NCBI RefSeq assembly: GCF_029023825.1 | Contig: NZ_CP118957.1 | Span: 1,085,501 to 1,149,500 of the forward strand | Length of the DNA: 64,000 nt | Direction: 5' to 3' | DNA from: Enterococcus saccharolyticus subsp. saccharolyticus | GTDB lineage: Bacteria > Bacillota > Bacilli > Lactobacillales > Enterococcaceae | Shown: one piece after another, positions 20,104 to 28,743 of the stretch | Numbering within the stretch: the stretch's first letter is position 1 | How the letters are laid out: every line of letters begins with the position of its first letter | Notes under the pieces: model-generated | The model's input: only the letters and a program-made list of their open reading frames with translations | Databases searched by the model: none | What the model was told of the DNA's origin: nothing | Translations under genes and position numbers: made by a program

Positions 20104-21171
20104 TTAAACATTGATTTTTAAATTAAAGGGACTTTGTTTTCCTTCACCTAATACTCGTAGCCGTAGAAAGCGATCAATTGCAGGAGTAAAGCAGTTCATA
20201 ATCAAAATACCATAACTGACCCCTTCATTAGTTAAACCAAAGAATCGGAAAATAATTACTAGAATACCCACACCTAAAGCAAAGAGATTTTCACCGAATT
20301 TAGTTGAAGGCGTGGAAGCATAATCTGTTGCCATAAAAAATGCGCCTAGAATCGCCCCTCCACTGATAATATGCCCAATGATATTTTGCCATGAACCGGT
20401 AAACCATCCTTCCGGGCCTAAAACAAAGGCACCTAAGCCAATTGTACCTAGAATAATTAAGGGGATACGAGGTGAAATAATTTTTTTATAGATTAAAAAT
20501 GCACCGCCTAACAACAAAAGAAACGCACTTGTTTCACCAGCTCGTCCGCCAACAAAACCGAAAAAAGCAGTATTTAAATCATGGGATGATAAGGTTTCAC
20601 CGGCACGCATGATTGCCAAAGGGGTAGCGCCTGATAGTGTATCAATAGCTGGGTCAAAGGGCTGTGAGGGCAGTTTGCTAAAGGGTGGATCAGGCCAACT
20701 AATCGCAAACATTTGTTGATAAAAAAGAGCAACTAAAAACGCTCTTCCACCTAGTGCGGGATTGATAAAATTGTAACCTAAACCGCCAAAGAATTCTTTG
20801 ATGACGATAATGGCAAATGCTGTTCCAATAACAGGAAAATACCATGGAGCAGATGGAGGCAAATTCATGCCTAATAATAATGCGGTTAACATTGCGCTAT
20901 AATCCCATTGGTAAGGTCGCTTTATCCATTTAAACCAAAGAAATTCCACTGAGATACCTGTTATCATTGCTAAGAGATAGTTGAAATAGACACTAAACCC
21001 AAAAAGATAACCTGAAAATACAAGGGCTGGAAGCAATGCTAAGATGACCATGAGCATGATGTTTTGCGTTTCTTGATTGCCACGGATGTGTGGATTAGGC
21101 TGTGTTTTAGGGAACTTAGTTGCTTGTTGAAAAAGTTTTTCGCTTTCAGAATCCTGACAATAACTAGGCAT
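20104..21171 (-). CDS. RnfD/NqrB-family flavinylated membrane subunit
   Basis: The 355-residue membrane protein has about nine or ten hydrophobic segments and the motif DTLSGATPLA near residue 177. The Thr of SGAT is the site where RnfD/NqrB proteins carry covalent FMN, attached by ApbE (not in this window). The N-terminus, with PNPHIRGNQ before the first membrane helix, is also family-like. It should pass electrons between the RnfC subunit and a membrane or extracytoplasmic acceptor. Its start overlaps the rnfC stop, so the two are translationally coupled. Confidence 0.85.
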   Translation of the reverse strand: MPSYCQDSESEKLFQQATKFPKTQPNPHIRGNQETQNIMLMVILALLPALVFSGYLFGFSVYFNYLLAMITGISVEFLWFKWIKRPYQWDYSAMLTALLLGMNLPPSAPWYFPVIGTAFAIIVIKEFFGGLGYNFINPALGGRAFLVALFYQQMFAISWPDPPFSKLPSQPFDPAIDTLSGATPLAIMRAGETLSSHDLNTAFFGFVGGRAGETSAFLLLLGGAFLIYKKIISPRIPLIILGTIGLGAFVLGPEGWFTGSWQNIIGHIISGGAILGAFFMATDYASTPSTKFGENLFALGVGILVIIFRFFGLTNEGVSYGILIMNCFTPAIDRFLRLRVLGEGKQSPFNLKINV

Positions 21172-22504
21172 GTTGCATCGCCTCCTTTTTTAAGGCGATT
21201 ACTTTATTTTTCGCGTCTGTAATAGTCGCTGCCAAGTTTCGTCTCGCAGGGCAAACAAATGTGCAGGCACCACAACTAATACAGGCTTCTGCAAGCAATT
21301 CATCACATTTGTCATAATCACCTGCGCGAAAATACTGATCGATACTTAACGGCATTAAACGCATTGGACAAGCTTCTACACATTTGTTGCAACGGATACA
21401 AGGATTTTCAGTGAACAGCCAATCGTTATCTTCGTTAAAAACTAACACGCCGTTGCTGCCTTTTGTTGTAGGAACACGCAAAGTCGTAACCGTTCGTCCC
21501 ATCATAGGACCGCCTAAAATCACTTTACTAGGAGCTCCTTGAAAACCACCAGCAAAATCTATTAATTCACCGGCTAAGGTACCAATTGGACTTTGAATCA
21601 CTTGAGGGTGCTGTACATCACCAGTAACAGTTGTGTAGCGATTAATTAATGGTTTATTCCAACAAACAGCTTCAGTGATGGCGAAACTAGTGGCGACATT
21701 CATCAAAATAACACCAATGTCAGCAGTTAATTTACCTAAAGGAACTTCTCGATCTAAGAGAACTTCAACTAATTGTTTTTCACCACCTGTTGGATAGACA
21801 GTAGGTAAGACTTCGATTTGAATAAAAGAGTAAGGGGCAGTTGCTTTTTTCATCGCAGCAATAGCAAGAGGTTTATCGTCTTCAATGCCGATAATAATTA
21901 CAGGATCATGAAGTAGTTTACGTGCGATTCGAGCACCTTCAATAATTTGCTCCGCTTTTTGTTCCATTAATAAAGCATCGCTACTTAAAAAAGGTTCACA
22001 TTCGGCACCATTTAATACTAATGTGTCGATTTTTTTGGTCTCATCAATTGCAAACTTAACGTGTGTGGGGAAAGTTGCACCGCCTTTACCAGCGATGCCA
22101 GCTTGTTGAATTTTTTGTTTGATGACATCATTTGCTGTTTCTTCCCAATGAAAGGGTGTTGAAAGGAAATCATTATCATAGGTAAAATCATTTTCAATGA
22201 CAATGGTTTGTGTGGTCTCATTATTTTGATTGGGCCACTCGGTAATGTCTAAGACTTTTCCAGAAACGCTAGCATGAACTTTGGCAGAAACAAAGGCATC
22301 GGATTCACCAATAACTTGTCCTTGTTTGACATAATCACCGGGTTGAACAATCGGTTGTGCAGGGGCACCAATATGCTGTGACAAAGGGATAAATACCATA
22401 TTGGGTTCAAAAATGGCTACTTGTGATTGCTGGATTTCTAGTTTTTGCTTCAACGCTTTTAATGGGGGGCTTAATGAAAAGCCACCAGTTACTTTTTTCT
22501 TCAT
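21164..22504 (-). CDS. RnfC-family iron-sulphur electron-transfer subunit
   Basis: The 446-residue protein has an N-terminal barrel-sandwich region (VQPGDYVKQGQVIG). The Complex I 51-kDa-like FMN/NADH motif AGKGGATFPTHVKF follows near residue 138. Two 4Fe-4S motifs are visible: CIRCNKCVEACP near residue 367 and CISCGACTFVCP near residue 410. In full Rnf complexes RnfC accepts electrons from or gives them to NAD(H). Here it heads a three-gene operon lacking recognisable rnfB and rnfG, so the partners and direction of electron flow are unknown. AGGAGGAAGACG precedes the ATG. Confidence 0.88.
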   Translation of the reverse strand: MKKKVTGGFSLSPPLKALKQKLEIQQSQVAIFEPNMVFIPLSQHIGAPAQPIVQPGDYVKQGQVIGESDAFVSAKVHASVSGKVLDITEWPNQNNETTQTIVIENDFTYDNDFLSTPFHWEETANDVIKQKIQQAGIAGKGGATFPTHVKFAIDETKKIDTLVLNGAECEPFLSSDALLMEQKAEQIIEGARIARKLLHDPVIIIGIEDDKPLAIAAMKKATAPYSFIQIEVLPTVYPTGGEKQLVEVLLDREVPLGKLTADIGVILMNVATSFAITEAVCWNKPLINRYTTVTGDVQHPQVIQSPIGTLAGELIDFAGGFQGAPSKVILGGPMMGRTVTTLRVPTTKGSNGVLVFNEDNDWLFTENPCIRCNKCVEACPMRLMPLSIDQYFRAGDYDKCDELLAEACISCGACTFVCPARRNLAATITDAKNKVIALKKEAMQHA

Positions 22505-22604
22505 CGTCTTCCTCCTAAAATTATGACTTATAAATAAGTTACTTAAAGTTTAACATAAAACGCTTTCTTAGATAAACCAATAAGGGTACTTTATTTAAAA
22601 AAGA

Positions 22605-22634
22605 CGAAAAAAACACATATCTTATTGATATGTG
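22605..22634 (-). terminator. Terminator of the 146-residue protein gene
   Basis: On the minus strand, CACATATC-loop-GATATGTG is followed by seven T. It lies between this gene and rnfC, separating the two minus-strand units. Confidence 0.8.
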
Positions 22635-22642
22635 CTCGTATG

Positions 22643-23083
22643 TTAATTAAAAATAGGCAGACCAGAAAAAGGTGTTTCTTCTAATTTTGTGATACGTTTA
22701 TTAATTCTTCTCAAAATTCCTTCAGAGAATTCGACAGAACCTAGATTTTTACGGGTCAGAATTAATAGTTCTTTTTCTTTCGTAAAACGTTGTTGTTTAC
22801 GATAAATGTTGGCTAATCGTTCGACATATTCGTAATGAGTATAGTCTGTATAAGCAATTAAATATAACAATAAATCTTCTGCTTTTTCTAATTCATTATT
22901 GCTATAATAAGTAATCGCTTCACGATAAAGTTTAATTTCTAGTTCTTCAAGTAATTTTGCTTGCTGTTTTTGCTTTTTCCATTCATTCACTGAAAGTTTA
23001 CTAGCAATTTGTCCAGTGGCATCATAAGAAAAAATCACAGGGACATCATTTGGATGTGCTTGTTCTTGATGGATTTTTTTCAT
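22643..23083 (-). CDS. Hypothetical helical (TPR-like) protein
   Basis: A 146-residue charged, soluble protein that I do not recognise. Residues 40-110 form regular amphipathic helices (EAITYYSNNELEKAEDLLLY; YEYVERLANIYRKQQRFTKE) with the spacing of one or two tetratricopeptide-like repeats, suggesting protein-protein contact. GGGAGG precedes the ATG at 23083. It has its own terminator and is separated by 81 bp from the upstream DUF308 gene, with which it may share a promoter. Confidence 0.65.
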   Translation of the reverse strand: MKKIHQEQAHPNDVPVIFSYDATGQIASKLSVNEWKKQKQQAKLLEELEIKLYREAITYYSNNELEKAEDLLLYLIAYTDYTHYEYVERLANIYRKQQRFTKEKELLILTRKNLGSVEFSEGILRRINKRITKLEETPFSGLPIFN

Positions 23084-23164
23084 GAAATAACCTCCCGTGT
23101 TTATGATGTAAGCTAAATATACTATATCTGTTAGAAAATTGCCACATTATTTCCAAGTTGTTTG

Positions 23165-23692
23165 TTAAGACAAGTTGCGTTTGATTTGAATGTAGCCCCC
23201 AATTTCAGAAATTCCCATAAAAATTAATAGACTTCCAAATAACGTCATAATGCTTGCTACTGCTTTAAACATTAACAACAAACCACCAACGACTAATAAT
23301 GCACCATAAAAAATCCATGGTAAGTAACGTTGGTTTAAACCTTTCAAATTAAATCCTTGTACAATTCGTAAGATACCATTAAGAACGATCAGAATCCCTA
23401 AGAAAATCGTCATAATCGTAAAAATTGGTTTCGCTAAGGCTAAGATAGCTGTAGCTGCCACTAGTAATAAAATACCGACAGTCATTTCAAAGCCAACATA
23501 ACCAGAACGACGTTTCTCTTGGTAAGCACTCCATAAATTCATGATACCTAAAATTGCAACATAACCTGCAATTAAATAGATGATGCCCTGTGTGAATTCT
23601 TTTGGATACATGATTGCGAATATCCCTGTTAAAATATAAAGGATGCTACGTAATAAGGCATAGCGTTGAAATTGTTGAATCACTTTACTCAT
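23165..23692 (-). CDS. DUF308 (HdeD-like) membrane protein
   Basis: A 175-residue protein with six membrane segments arranged as three hairpins and short basic loops (QEKRRSGY, QGFNLKGLNQR), typical of DUF308/HdeD proteins. It is the second member of the family within 5 kb (see 18941-19483). GAGGGAACATT precedes the ATG. HdeD proteins are linked to acid or stress tolerance in enteric bacteria; no function can be assigned here from sequence. Confidence 0.8.
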   Translation of the reverse strand: MSKVIQQFQRYALLRSILYILTGIFAIMYPKEFTQGIIYLIAGYVAILGIMNLWSAYQEKRRSGYVGFEMTVGILLLVAATAILALAKPIFTIMTIFLGILIVLNGILRIVQGFNLKGLNQRYLPWIFYGALLVVGGLLLMFKAVASIMTLFGSLLIFMGISEIGGYIQIKRNLS

Positions 23693-23834
23693 AATGTTCC
23701 CTCATTTCATTTGTTTTTTTTTATTTTAACGAAGTTTTGATAAAATAGAAAATTATTTGCTAAAATCGAGGAAATTCATTTGGTAGAGTTTCTAAAGGTC
23801 TGTTAAACTAAAAAGAAAAGACTAGGAGAATAAA

Positions 23835-24320
23835 ATGAACCTATTTACAGGATTGTTTGGCGCATTTACCATTGTATTGTATGCTTATTTATTTTCATTA
23901 AAAAAAGAATTGGTATTCGTAGCTAAACGTAAGTCAATGTTTTCAATTATTGCCCCAATTATAGTTGCGGGATTTATTAGTGCTTCACAAGTTTTTGCTG
24001 AAACTTTAGATGAAAAAATTAGAGGTATCTTTGCCGCCTTGTTAATTTTGAGCTATTTGGTTAATGGTCGTGGGATGACAGAAGATCGCTTTGTCATTCA
24101 TTCATTGGATAATCGGGGCATTAAATTTACCGAGATTGATCGTGTCGTATTATTTCAAGATACGAAAGAAAAAGTTGTCCGCATTAATTTCTTTAAACGT
24201 GGTTTGCGAGGCCCGTTAATGAAGTTTAGTGCGTCCATTGAAGAAATTGCTAGTTTTTTGACCAAGCATTTAAAAGAAGGGACACCGATTGATGTAATTA
24301 CCCAAGATGAAAAGAGCTAG
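23835..24320 (+). CDS. Membrane protein with PH-like cytoplasmic domain (DUF5673-like)
   Basis: A 161-residue protein with three hydrophobic segments (about residues 3-22, 35-55 and 63-78). A C-terminal beta-rich domain follows, with GMTEDRFVIHSLDNRGIKFTEI and RINFFKRGLRGPLMKF, resembling small bacterial PH-like domains. AGGAGAATAAA precedes the ATG. It is monocistronic; its stop codon is inside the terminator hairpin. The function is unknown. Confidence 0.7.
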   Translation: MNLFTGLFGAFTIVLYAYLFSLKKELVFVAKRKSMFSIIAPIIVAGFISASQVFAETLDEKIRGIFAALLILSYLVNGRGMTEDRFVIHSLDNRGIKFTEIDRVVLFQDTKEKVVRINFFKRGLRGPLMKFSASIEEIASFLTKHLKEGTPIDVITQDEKS

Positions 24321-24345
24321 TGGATTTTCCACTAGCTCTTGTTTT
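24312..24345. terminator. Terminator overlapping the stop codon at 24318-24320
   Basis: AAGAGCTAGTGGA / TCCACTAGCTCTT (13-bp perfect arms) is followed by GTTTTT. It separates two convergent genes. Confidence 0.85.
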
Positions 24346-24941
24346 TATTTAAATACACGGAAACGTTCAGATTCTGGTAAAAATTCTTTTTCGCCTGCTT
24401 CAGCTTCTTTGGAACCAAAGACTAATTGTGAGCGTAATTTCCAATTTGCAGGAATAGCCCATTCTTTTGCTACTGCGTCATCAATCACTGGATTGTAATG
24501 TTGGAGACTTGCACCTAGTCCAGCTTCGGATAAAGCTGTCCATGTGTTAGCAGTGGCAATTCCATTTGATTGCTCCGCCCAAACTGGGAAGTTGTCTGCA
24601 TATAAAGCAAATTGTTCTTGTAAGTTAGTTACCGTTTCTTCATTGTAGAAAAATAAGACTGTACCAAAACCAGCTTTAAAGCTAGCAAGTTTTTGTTTTG
24701 TTCCTTCAAAAGCTTCCACTGGAGTCAATGGTTCTAAAGCTGCTTCAGTTAAGTCCCATAATTTTTCATGTGCATCGCCAAATAAAATAACTACACGTGT
24801 TGATTGAGCATTGAATGCACTAGGGCTTGCTTTTACAGCCTCTTTAATTAAGTCTTCAATTTCTGTTTCAGATAAAGAAACATTGCGTCCTAAAGCATAA
24901 ATTGAACGACGAGATTTGATTGCATTTAAAAAGTTTGTCAT
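24345..24941 (-). CDS. Nitroreductase family protein (Frm2/Hbn1-like)
   Basis: A 198-residue flavin-dependent nitroreductase-fold protein. It has the N-terminal IKSRRSIYALGRNVSLSETEI and KASPSAFNAQSTR segments typical of the Frm2/Hbn1-like subgroup, and the later GIATANTWTALSEAGLGASLQHYNP. It should reduce quinones or nitro-compounds with NAD(P)H, probably in stress defence. The start at 24941 follows AAAGGTGG; a GTG four codons earlier overlaps that site. A palindromic operator overlies its promoter, suggesting inducible control. Confidence 0.88.
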   Translation of the reverse strand: MTNFLNAIKSRRSIYALGRNVSLSETEIEDLIKEAVKASPSAFNAQSTRVVILFGDAHEKLWDLTEAALEPLTPVEAFEGTKQKLASFKAGFGTVLFFYNEETVTNLQEQFALYADNFPVWAEQSNGIATANTWTALSEAGLGASLQHYNPVIDDAVAKEWAIPANWKLRSQLVFGSKEAEAGEKEFLPESERFRVFK

Positions 24942-24981
24942 GTTATAATCCACCTTTATTTTTTTCTTGATTACAAAAACT

Positions 24982-25010
24982 AGTATAAACTCTTACTAAA
25001 AGTTAGTAAA
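24982..25010 (-). promoter_or_regulatory. Nitroreductase promoter with palindromic operator
   Basis: On the minus strand, -35 TTTACT (25010-25005) and -10 TATACT (24987-24982) have a 17-bp spacer. A perfect inverted repeat TTACTAA-AAG-TTAGTAA (24993-25009) covers the -35 and spacer. Similar TTACT/AGTAA repeats are operators of redox-sensing HxlR/DUF24 regulators at nitroreductase genes in Bacillus. Confidence 0.6.
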
Positions 25011-25048
25011 TAAATTTGCTCATGTTTCTTGTGAATGAAAAATAAATA

Positions 25049-25087
25049 CGAACGTATGTTTGAATTTTGGTTCGTGTGTGTTAAAAT
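25049..25087 (+). promoter_or_regulatory. SOS (LexA/DinR) box and promoter upstream of rexBA
   Basis: CGAACGTATGTTTG (25049-25062) fully matches the Bacillus consensus CGAACRNRYGTTYG. It overlaps a -35 TTTGAA (25059-25064) placed 17 bp before -10 TAAAAT (25082-25087). The -10 context TGTGTTAAAATA is the same as at uvrB. Confidence 0.78.
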
Positions 25088-25164
25088 ATGAGAAAGAAGG
25101 ATATAGAAATTCAGCGAAGAGCAAGCAGACATTCTATAAAATAACAGGAGAATAATTCAGGTAA

Positions 25165-25173
25165 TGCTATAAT
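25165..25173 (+). promoter_or_regulatory. Second, extended -10 promoter of rexBA
   Basis: TGC-TATAAT (25165-25173) lies 28 bp before the rexB start and outside the SOS box, so basal expression could be independent of LexA. No good -35 is present. Confidence 0.5.
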
Positions 25174-25200
25174 AGATAAGAAAGTAAAGGAGGGTCTCTT

Positions 25201-28200
25201 TTGAGTTTGCAATTTATCACAGGTGGTGGGAATACCAATCACCAACAAGCAATTATTGAGTTGGCAAGTGAATGGCTCGCTAACCCCCAGCAAGACGTCT
25301 TTTTTCTAGTTCCCAACTATAATAAATTTGAACGTGAGCAAGAGTTACTTGCTCAATTGAAGCAGAAACAAGGTAGTGATGAATTTACATCCATTCGAGG
25401 GCAAGTCTACAGTTTTAATCGTTTGGCTTGGTACTTTTTACAGCGTACAGGACAATTTGGTGGAGCGATGATTTCTGAAGTAGGTTCTGCGATGATTATG
25501 CGTAAAGTGTTAGAATCCGTCTCAGAAAAATTAACCATTTTTCGAGGAGAAATTAATAAGGCAGGATTTATTGCGCAATTAATCGAATTGTACAAAGAAT
25601 TTCAATTAGGAAATATTCATGCTCAAGATTTACAGTTTGGACAACAACAAACGGATTTTGAAATGAAAATGACAGAAGTAAAACTTATTTTTTCTGCCTA
25701 TGAAGAAGAATTAATGCAACGTCAATTACAGATTGAGCAACCAATTCCAATGCTTACACGCTATTTAACACAAACCGGTGAATTCTCCTCAAATGAAGAA
25801 ATTCCTGATTTAAATAAAAGTCTTTTTATTGTTAGTGGTTTTTCAAATTTTTCTGCACAAGAACAAGCACTACTACAAGTGTTAATGCAACGGAGTCATC
25901 TCTGTATTGATTTATATATTGAAAATATACATGGTGAATTAGATGCGATGGAGTTGTTTTTTGAATCCAAGCAAACATATAAACTTTTAAAAAACTTTGC
26001 ACAAACCTATCAAGTACCCGTTCTTTTTGACAAAAAAGCACACCAATTAGCTTCTGTTTCAGAAGGGTATCTAACCTTAGAAAATTATTGGTATCATAAC
26101 AAAATTAAGGATAGCGATAAAAAAACTTTAAAAAGTTTTTTAGAGAGTTGGAAAGTTGAAACACCTGAAGAAGAATTACGTCAAATTGGCGTAGAAATTC
26201 GGCGATTAGTCGCGTCTTCGGCAAAGACAGATCGACCGATACGCTATCGTGATATTCAGTTAGTGACATTAAATCCAGATATTTATTATTCATTAATTCC
26301 AATTGTTTTTGACGAATTAGCGATACCATTTTATTTAGATGAAGATCGTAAAATGGAGCAACATCCCTTAGTTGAGTTCATTCATGCGTTATTTGCGTTA
26401 GATAAATATTATTATCGTTTATCAGATATTTTCCGTTTTTTACGAACAGAATTATATATTCCTAGAGAAATGAAAGAAACGAGCAAAGATTGGCAAGAAG
26501 CACGTGATTTGTTTCGCTATGCAGTAGATATTACAGAAAACAAAGCGTTATCACATCACTTCCAAGGAAACGATTGGTTAAAAAAAGATGATTGGCAATT
26601 AATTGAATATGATTTTGAAGAAAAGCAATTTGCCGATACTGTATCAGTAGAAGAACAAACGAATCAAGTGCGTCGAGCATTTCGTCGAGACATTGCTGCT
26701 TTTTTTGAGAAAATTAAAGGAGTGCAAACGAACTATGAAGCACTTGAAGTTTTTTATCACTTTTTAGTGCAACAAGGAATTGAAGCGCAACTAATTTGTT
26801 GGCGAAATCAAGAAATTGAGCGTGGTCATTTAGAACAAGCGAGAAACCATGAACAAACATGGTCCGCTTTAATGGATTTAATGGATGAATTTGCTGAAAT
26901 TTATGGCGAAGATCCGTTTGATTATGCATTGTTTGAAGAAATTTTATCTAGTGGTTTAGCGAACTTAACATTTGGTAAAATTCCTACAGCTATTGATCAA
27001 GTGAAAATTAATCCGTTAGATTTGGCAAGACCCATGCAAGCTAAAGTGACCTTTGCCATTGGGCTAGATGAGACAACTTTTCCTAGAAAGATTGAAAATA
27101 AAACTTTGCTTTCTAGTGAGGAACGTGCGCAGTTAAATGAAGTTTTAGAAGAGAATCAATATTTACGTGATCATGTGGGAGAAACATTGAGGAATGAACC
27201 TTTTGTTGCGTACAATGTTTGGTTATCTGCTGCAGAAAAGTTATATATCACTTATGCAGCGAATCGAGACACGCAACAAAATATCAAAATGTCGCCATAT
27301 TTAGCACGGTTATTAGACAGTACAGGCATTGAATTGCAACATCGCCAAAGTTTAACGCTTGAAAGCAATCCCGCTCACTATATTGGGACGTACCGCAGTT
27401 TAATTCGTCAGTTAAATAGTTTGTATCGTCAAACACAAGATGTCAAAGTCAATCTACCAAATACTTGGCGTTGGTTAGAAAAACAATTACGTGGAGAATA
27501 CAAACAGTTAGCAGAGCGGGTTTTTGCAAGCCAAAGTCATCGGAATGTTCCAGTTTCTTTACCAAAAGAAACAGCAACGGCATTATATGGCACAGAAATT
27601 CATAGTTCTATTTCGCGAATGGAGACCTTCTATCAATGTGAATACCGTTATTTTGTCGATTATGGGTTACGTTTGAAAGAACGCGATATTTATGGTTTAA
27701 ATCCAGCGATTACTGGTGAATTTTTCCATGATGCTTTAGACCGTTTTTTAACAGTCTTAATTGAAAAAGATATTTCATTAAATCAATTAACTGCGAGTGA
27801 CCGTGATCGTTTTGTCGATCATGTCTTAAAAGAAATCTTTGGTGAAATTCGTTACAACTTATTAAATCGTTCGGCACGAATGAATTTTATTCGTCATCAA
27901 TTAAGTAAAACGATTCAACGAGTCACATGGGCCTTACACAAACAAGGGGAGAAAACACAACTTACACCCGTACAAACTGAAGTGTTGTTTGGGCAAATTG
28001 CTGGAAAACGTGGGATTCCAGGATTGCAACTACCTTTAAATTCTGGAGGGAAACTTCATCTACGTGGAAAAATTGACCGGATTGATACGGCAATTGTCGA
28101 TGGTCAACCATGGTTATCGGTTGTTGATTATAAGTCAAGTAGTCGAGAGTTTGATTTAACCGAGGCCTATTATGGATTAGCGATGCAATTAGTTACCTAT

Positions 28201-28743
28201 TTAGATGTTGCTTTGACGGATGCTGTTGAATTAATTGGTAGAGAAGATGCGAAAATTGCGGGTGCTTATTATTTCCATGTGCATAATCCGGTGATGGATA
28301 ATCAAAAAGCAACCGATGATGAACGATTAAAACAGTATAAATATGATGGCTTGTTTGTAGATGATGCTGAAGTCTTTCCAATTTACGATGACACATTGAC
28401 GAAATCGAAAAATTCAGCTTTGTTTCCGATTCGCAAAGATAAAAACGAAACATTACAAAAAATTAGTCAAAGTAAAGATAAATTTTATACCGAAGAGGAA
28501 ATCAATTATTTAATTCAACATAATCGTCAAAAAATGATCGATGGTGGGAATCGTATTCTTTCGGGAGAAATTTCATTAAATCCTTCCTACAAAATGAAAG
28601 ATAAAAAACGGGCATGTCAACACTGTCCCTTCCGGAGTGTATGTACCTTTGATGTTATGTTACAAGAAAATGAGTACCATCGGATGAAACAATTATCAAA
28701 AGAAGAAATTATTGAACGTATGAGGGAGGAAAAAAATGACTAA
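25201..28743 (+). CDS. rexB: ATP-dependent nuclease subunit B (RexB / AddB type 2)
   Basis: The 1180-residue partner of RexA in the double-strand-break-processing helicase-nuclease (the RecBCD counterpart). The TTG start at 25201 follows AAAGGAGGG. The N-terminus (ITGGGNTNHQQ) lacks the GKT of Walker A found in Bacillus AddB, so it is probably not an active ATPase, as in the type 2 subfamily. The C-terminal nuclease motif LSVVDYKSSS is present. Cys near residue 813 (FYQCEYRYF) and C-x2-C-x5-C near 1139-1148 (CQHCPFRSVC) match the AddB iron-sulphur staple. It overlaps rexA by 8 bp. Confidence 0.94.
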   Translation: MSLQFITGGGNTNHQQAIIELASEWLANPQQDVFFLVPNYNKFEREQELLAQLKQKQGSDEFTSIRGQVYSFNRLAWYFLQRTGQFGGAMISEVGSAMIMRKVLESVSEKLTIFRGEINKAGFIAQLIELYKEFQLGNIHAQDLQFGQQQTDFEMKMTEVKLIFSAYEEELMQRQLQIEQPIPMLTRYLTQTGEFSSNEEIPDLNKSLFIVSGFSNFSAQEQALLQVLMQRSHLCIDLYIENIHGELDAMELFFESKQTYKLLKNFAQTYQVPVLFDKKAHQLASVSEGYLTLENYWYHNKIKDSDKKTLKSFLESWKVETPEEELRQIGVEIRRLVASSAKTDRPIRYRDIQLVTLNPDIYYSLIPIVFDELAIPFYLDEDRKMEQHPLVEFIHALFALDKYYYRLSDIFRFLRTELYIPREMKETSKDWQEARDLFRYAVDITENKALSHHFQGNDWLKKDDWQLIEYDFEEKQFADTVSVEEQTNQVRRAFRRDIAAFFEKIKGVQTNYEALEVFYHFLVQQGIEAQLICWRNQEIERGHLEQARNHEQTWSALMDLMDEFAEIYGEDPFDYALFEEILSSGLANLTFGKIPTAIDQVKINPLDLARPMQAKVTFAIGLDETTFPRKIENKTLLSSEERAQLNEVLEENQYLRDHVGETLRNEPFVAYNVWLSAAEKLYITYAANRDTQQNIKMSPYLARLLDSTGIELQHRQSLTLESNPAHYIGTYRSLIRQLNSLYRQTQDVKVNLPNTWRWLEKQLRGEYKQLAERVFASQSHRNVPVSLPKETATALYGTEIHSSISRMETFYQCEYRYFVDYGLRLKERDIYGLNPAITGEFFHDALDRFLTVLIEKDISLNQLTASDRDRFVDHVLKEIFGEIRYNLLNRSARMNFIRHQLSKTIQRVTWALHKQGEKTQLTPVQTEVLFGQIAGKRGIPGLQLPLNSGGKLHLRGKIDRIDTAIVDGQPWLSVVDYKSSSREFDLTEAYYGLAMQLVTYLDVALTDAVELIGREDAKIAGAYYFHVHNPVMDNQKATDDERLKQYKYDGLFVDDAEVFPIYDDTLTKSKNSALFPIRKDKNETLQKISQSKDKFYTEEEINYLIQHNRQKMIDGGNRILSGEISLNPSYKMKDKKRACQHCPFRSVCTFDVMLQENEYHRMKQLSKEEIIERMREEKND

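Noticed and set aside
25088..25144. 18-codon frame (MRKKDIEIQRR...) between the SOS promoter and rexB
   Set aside because: Its ATG lies one base after the -10 hexamer, so it is probably before the transcript start, and it has no ribosome site.
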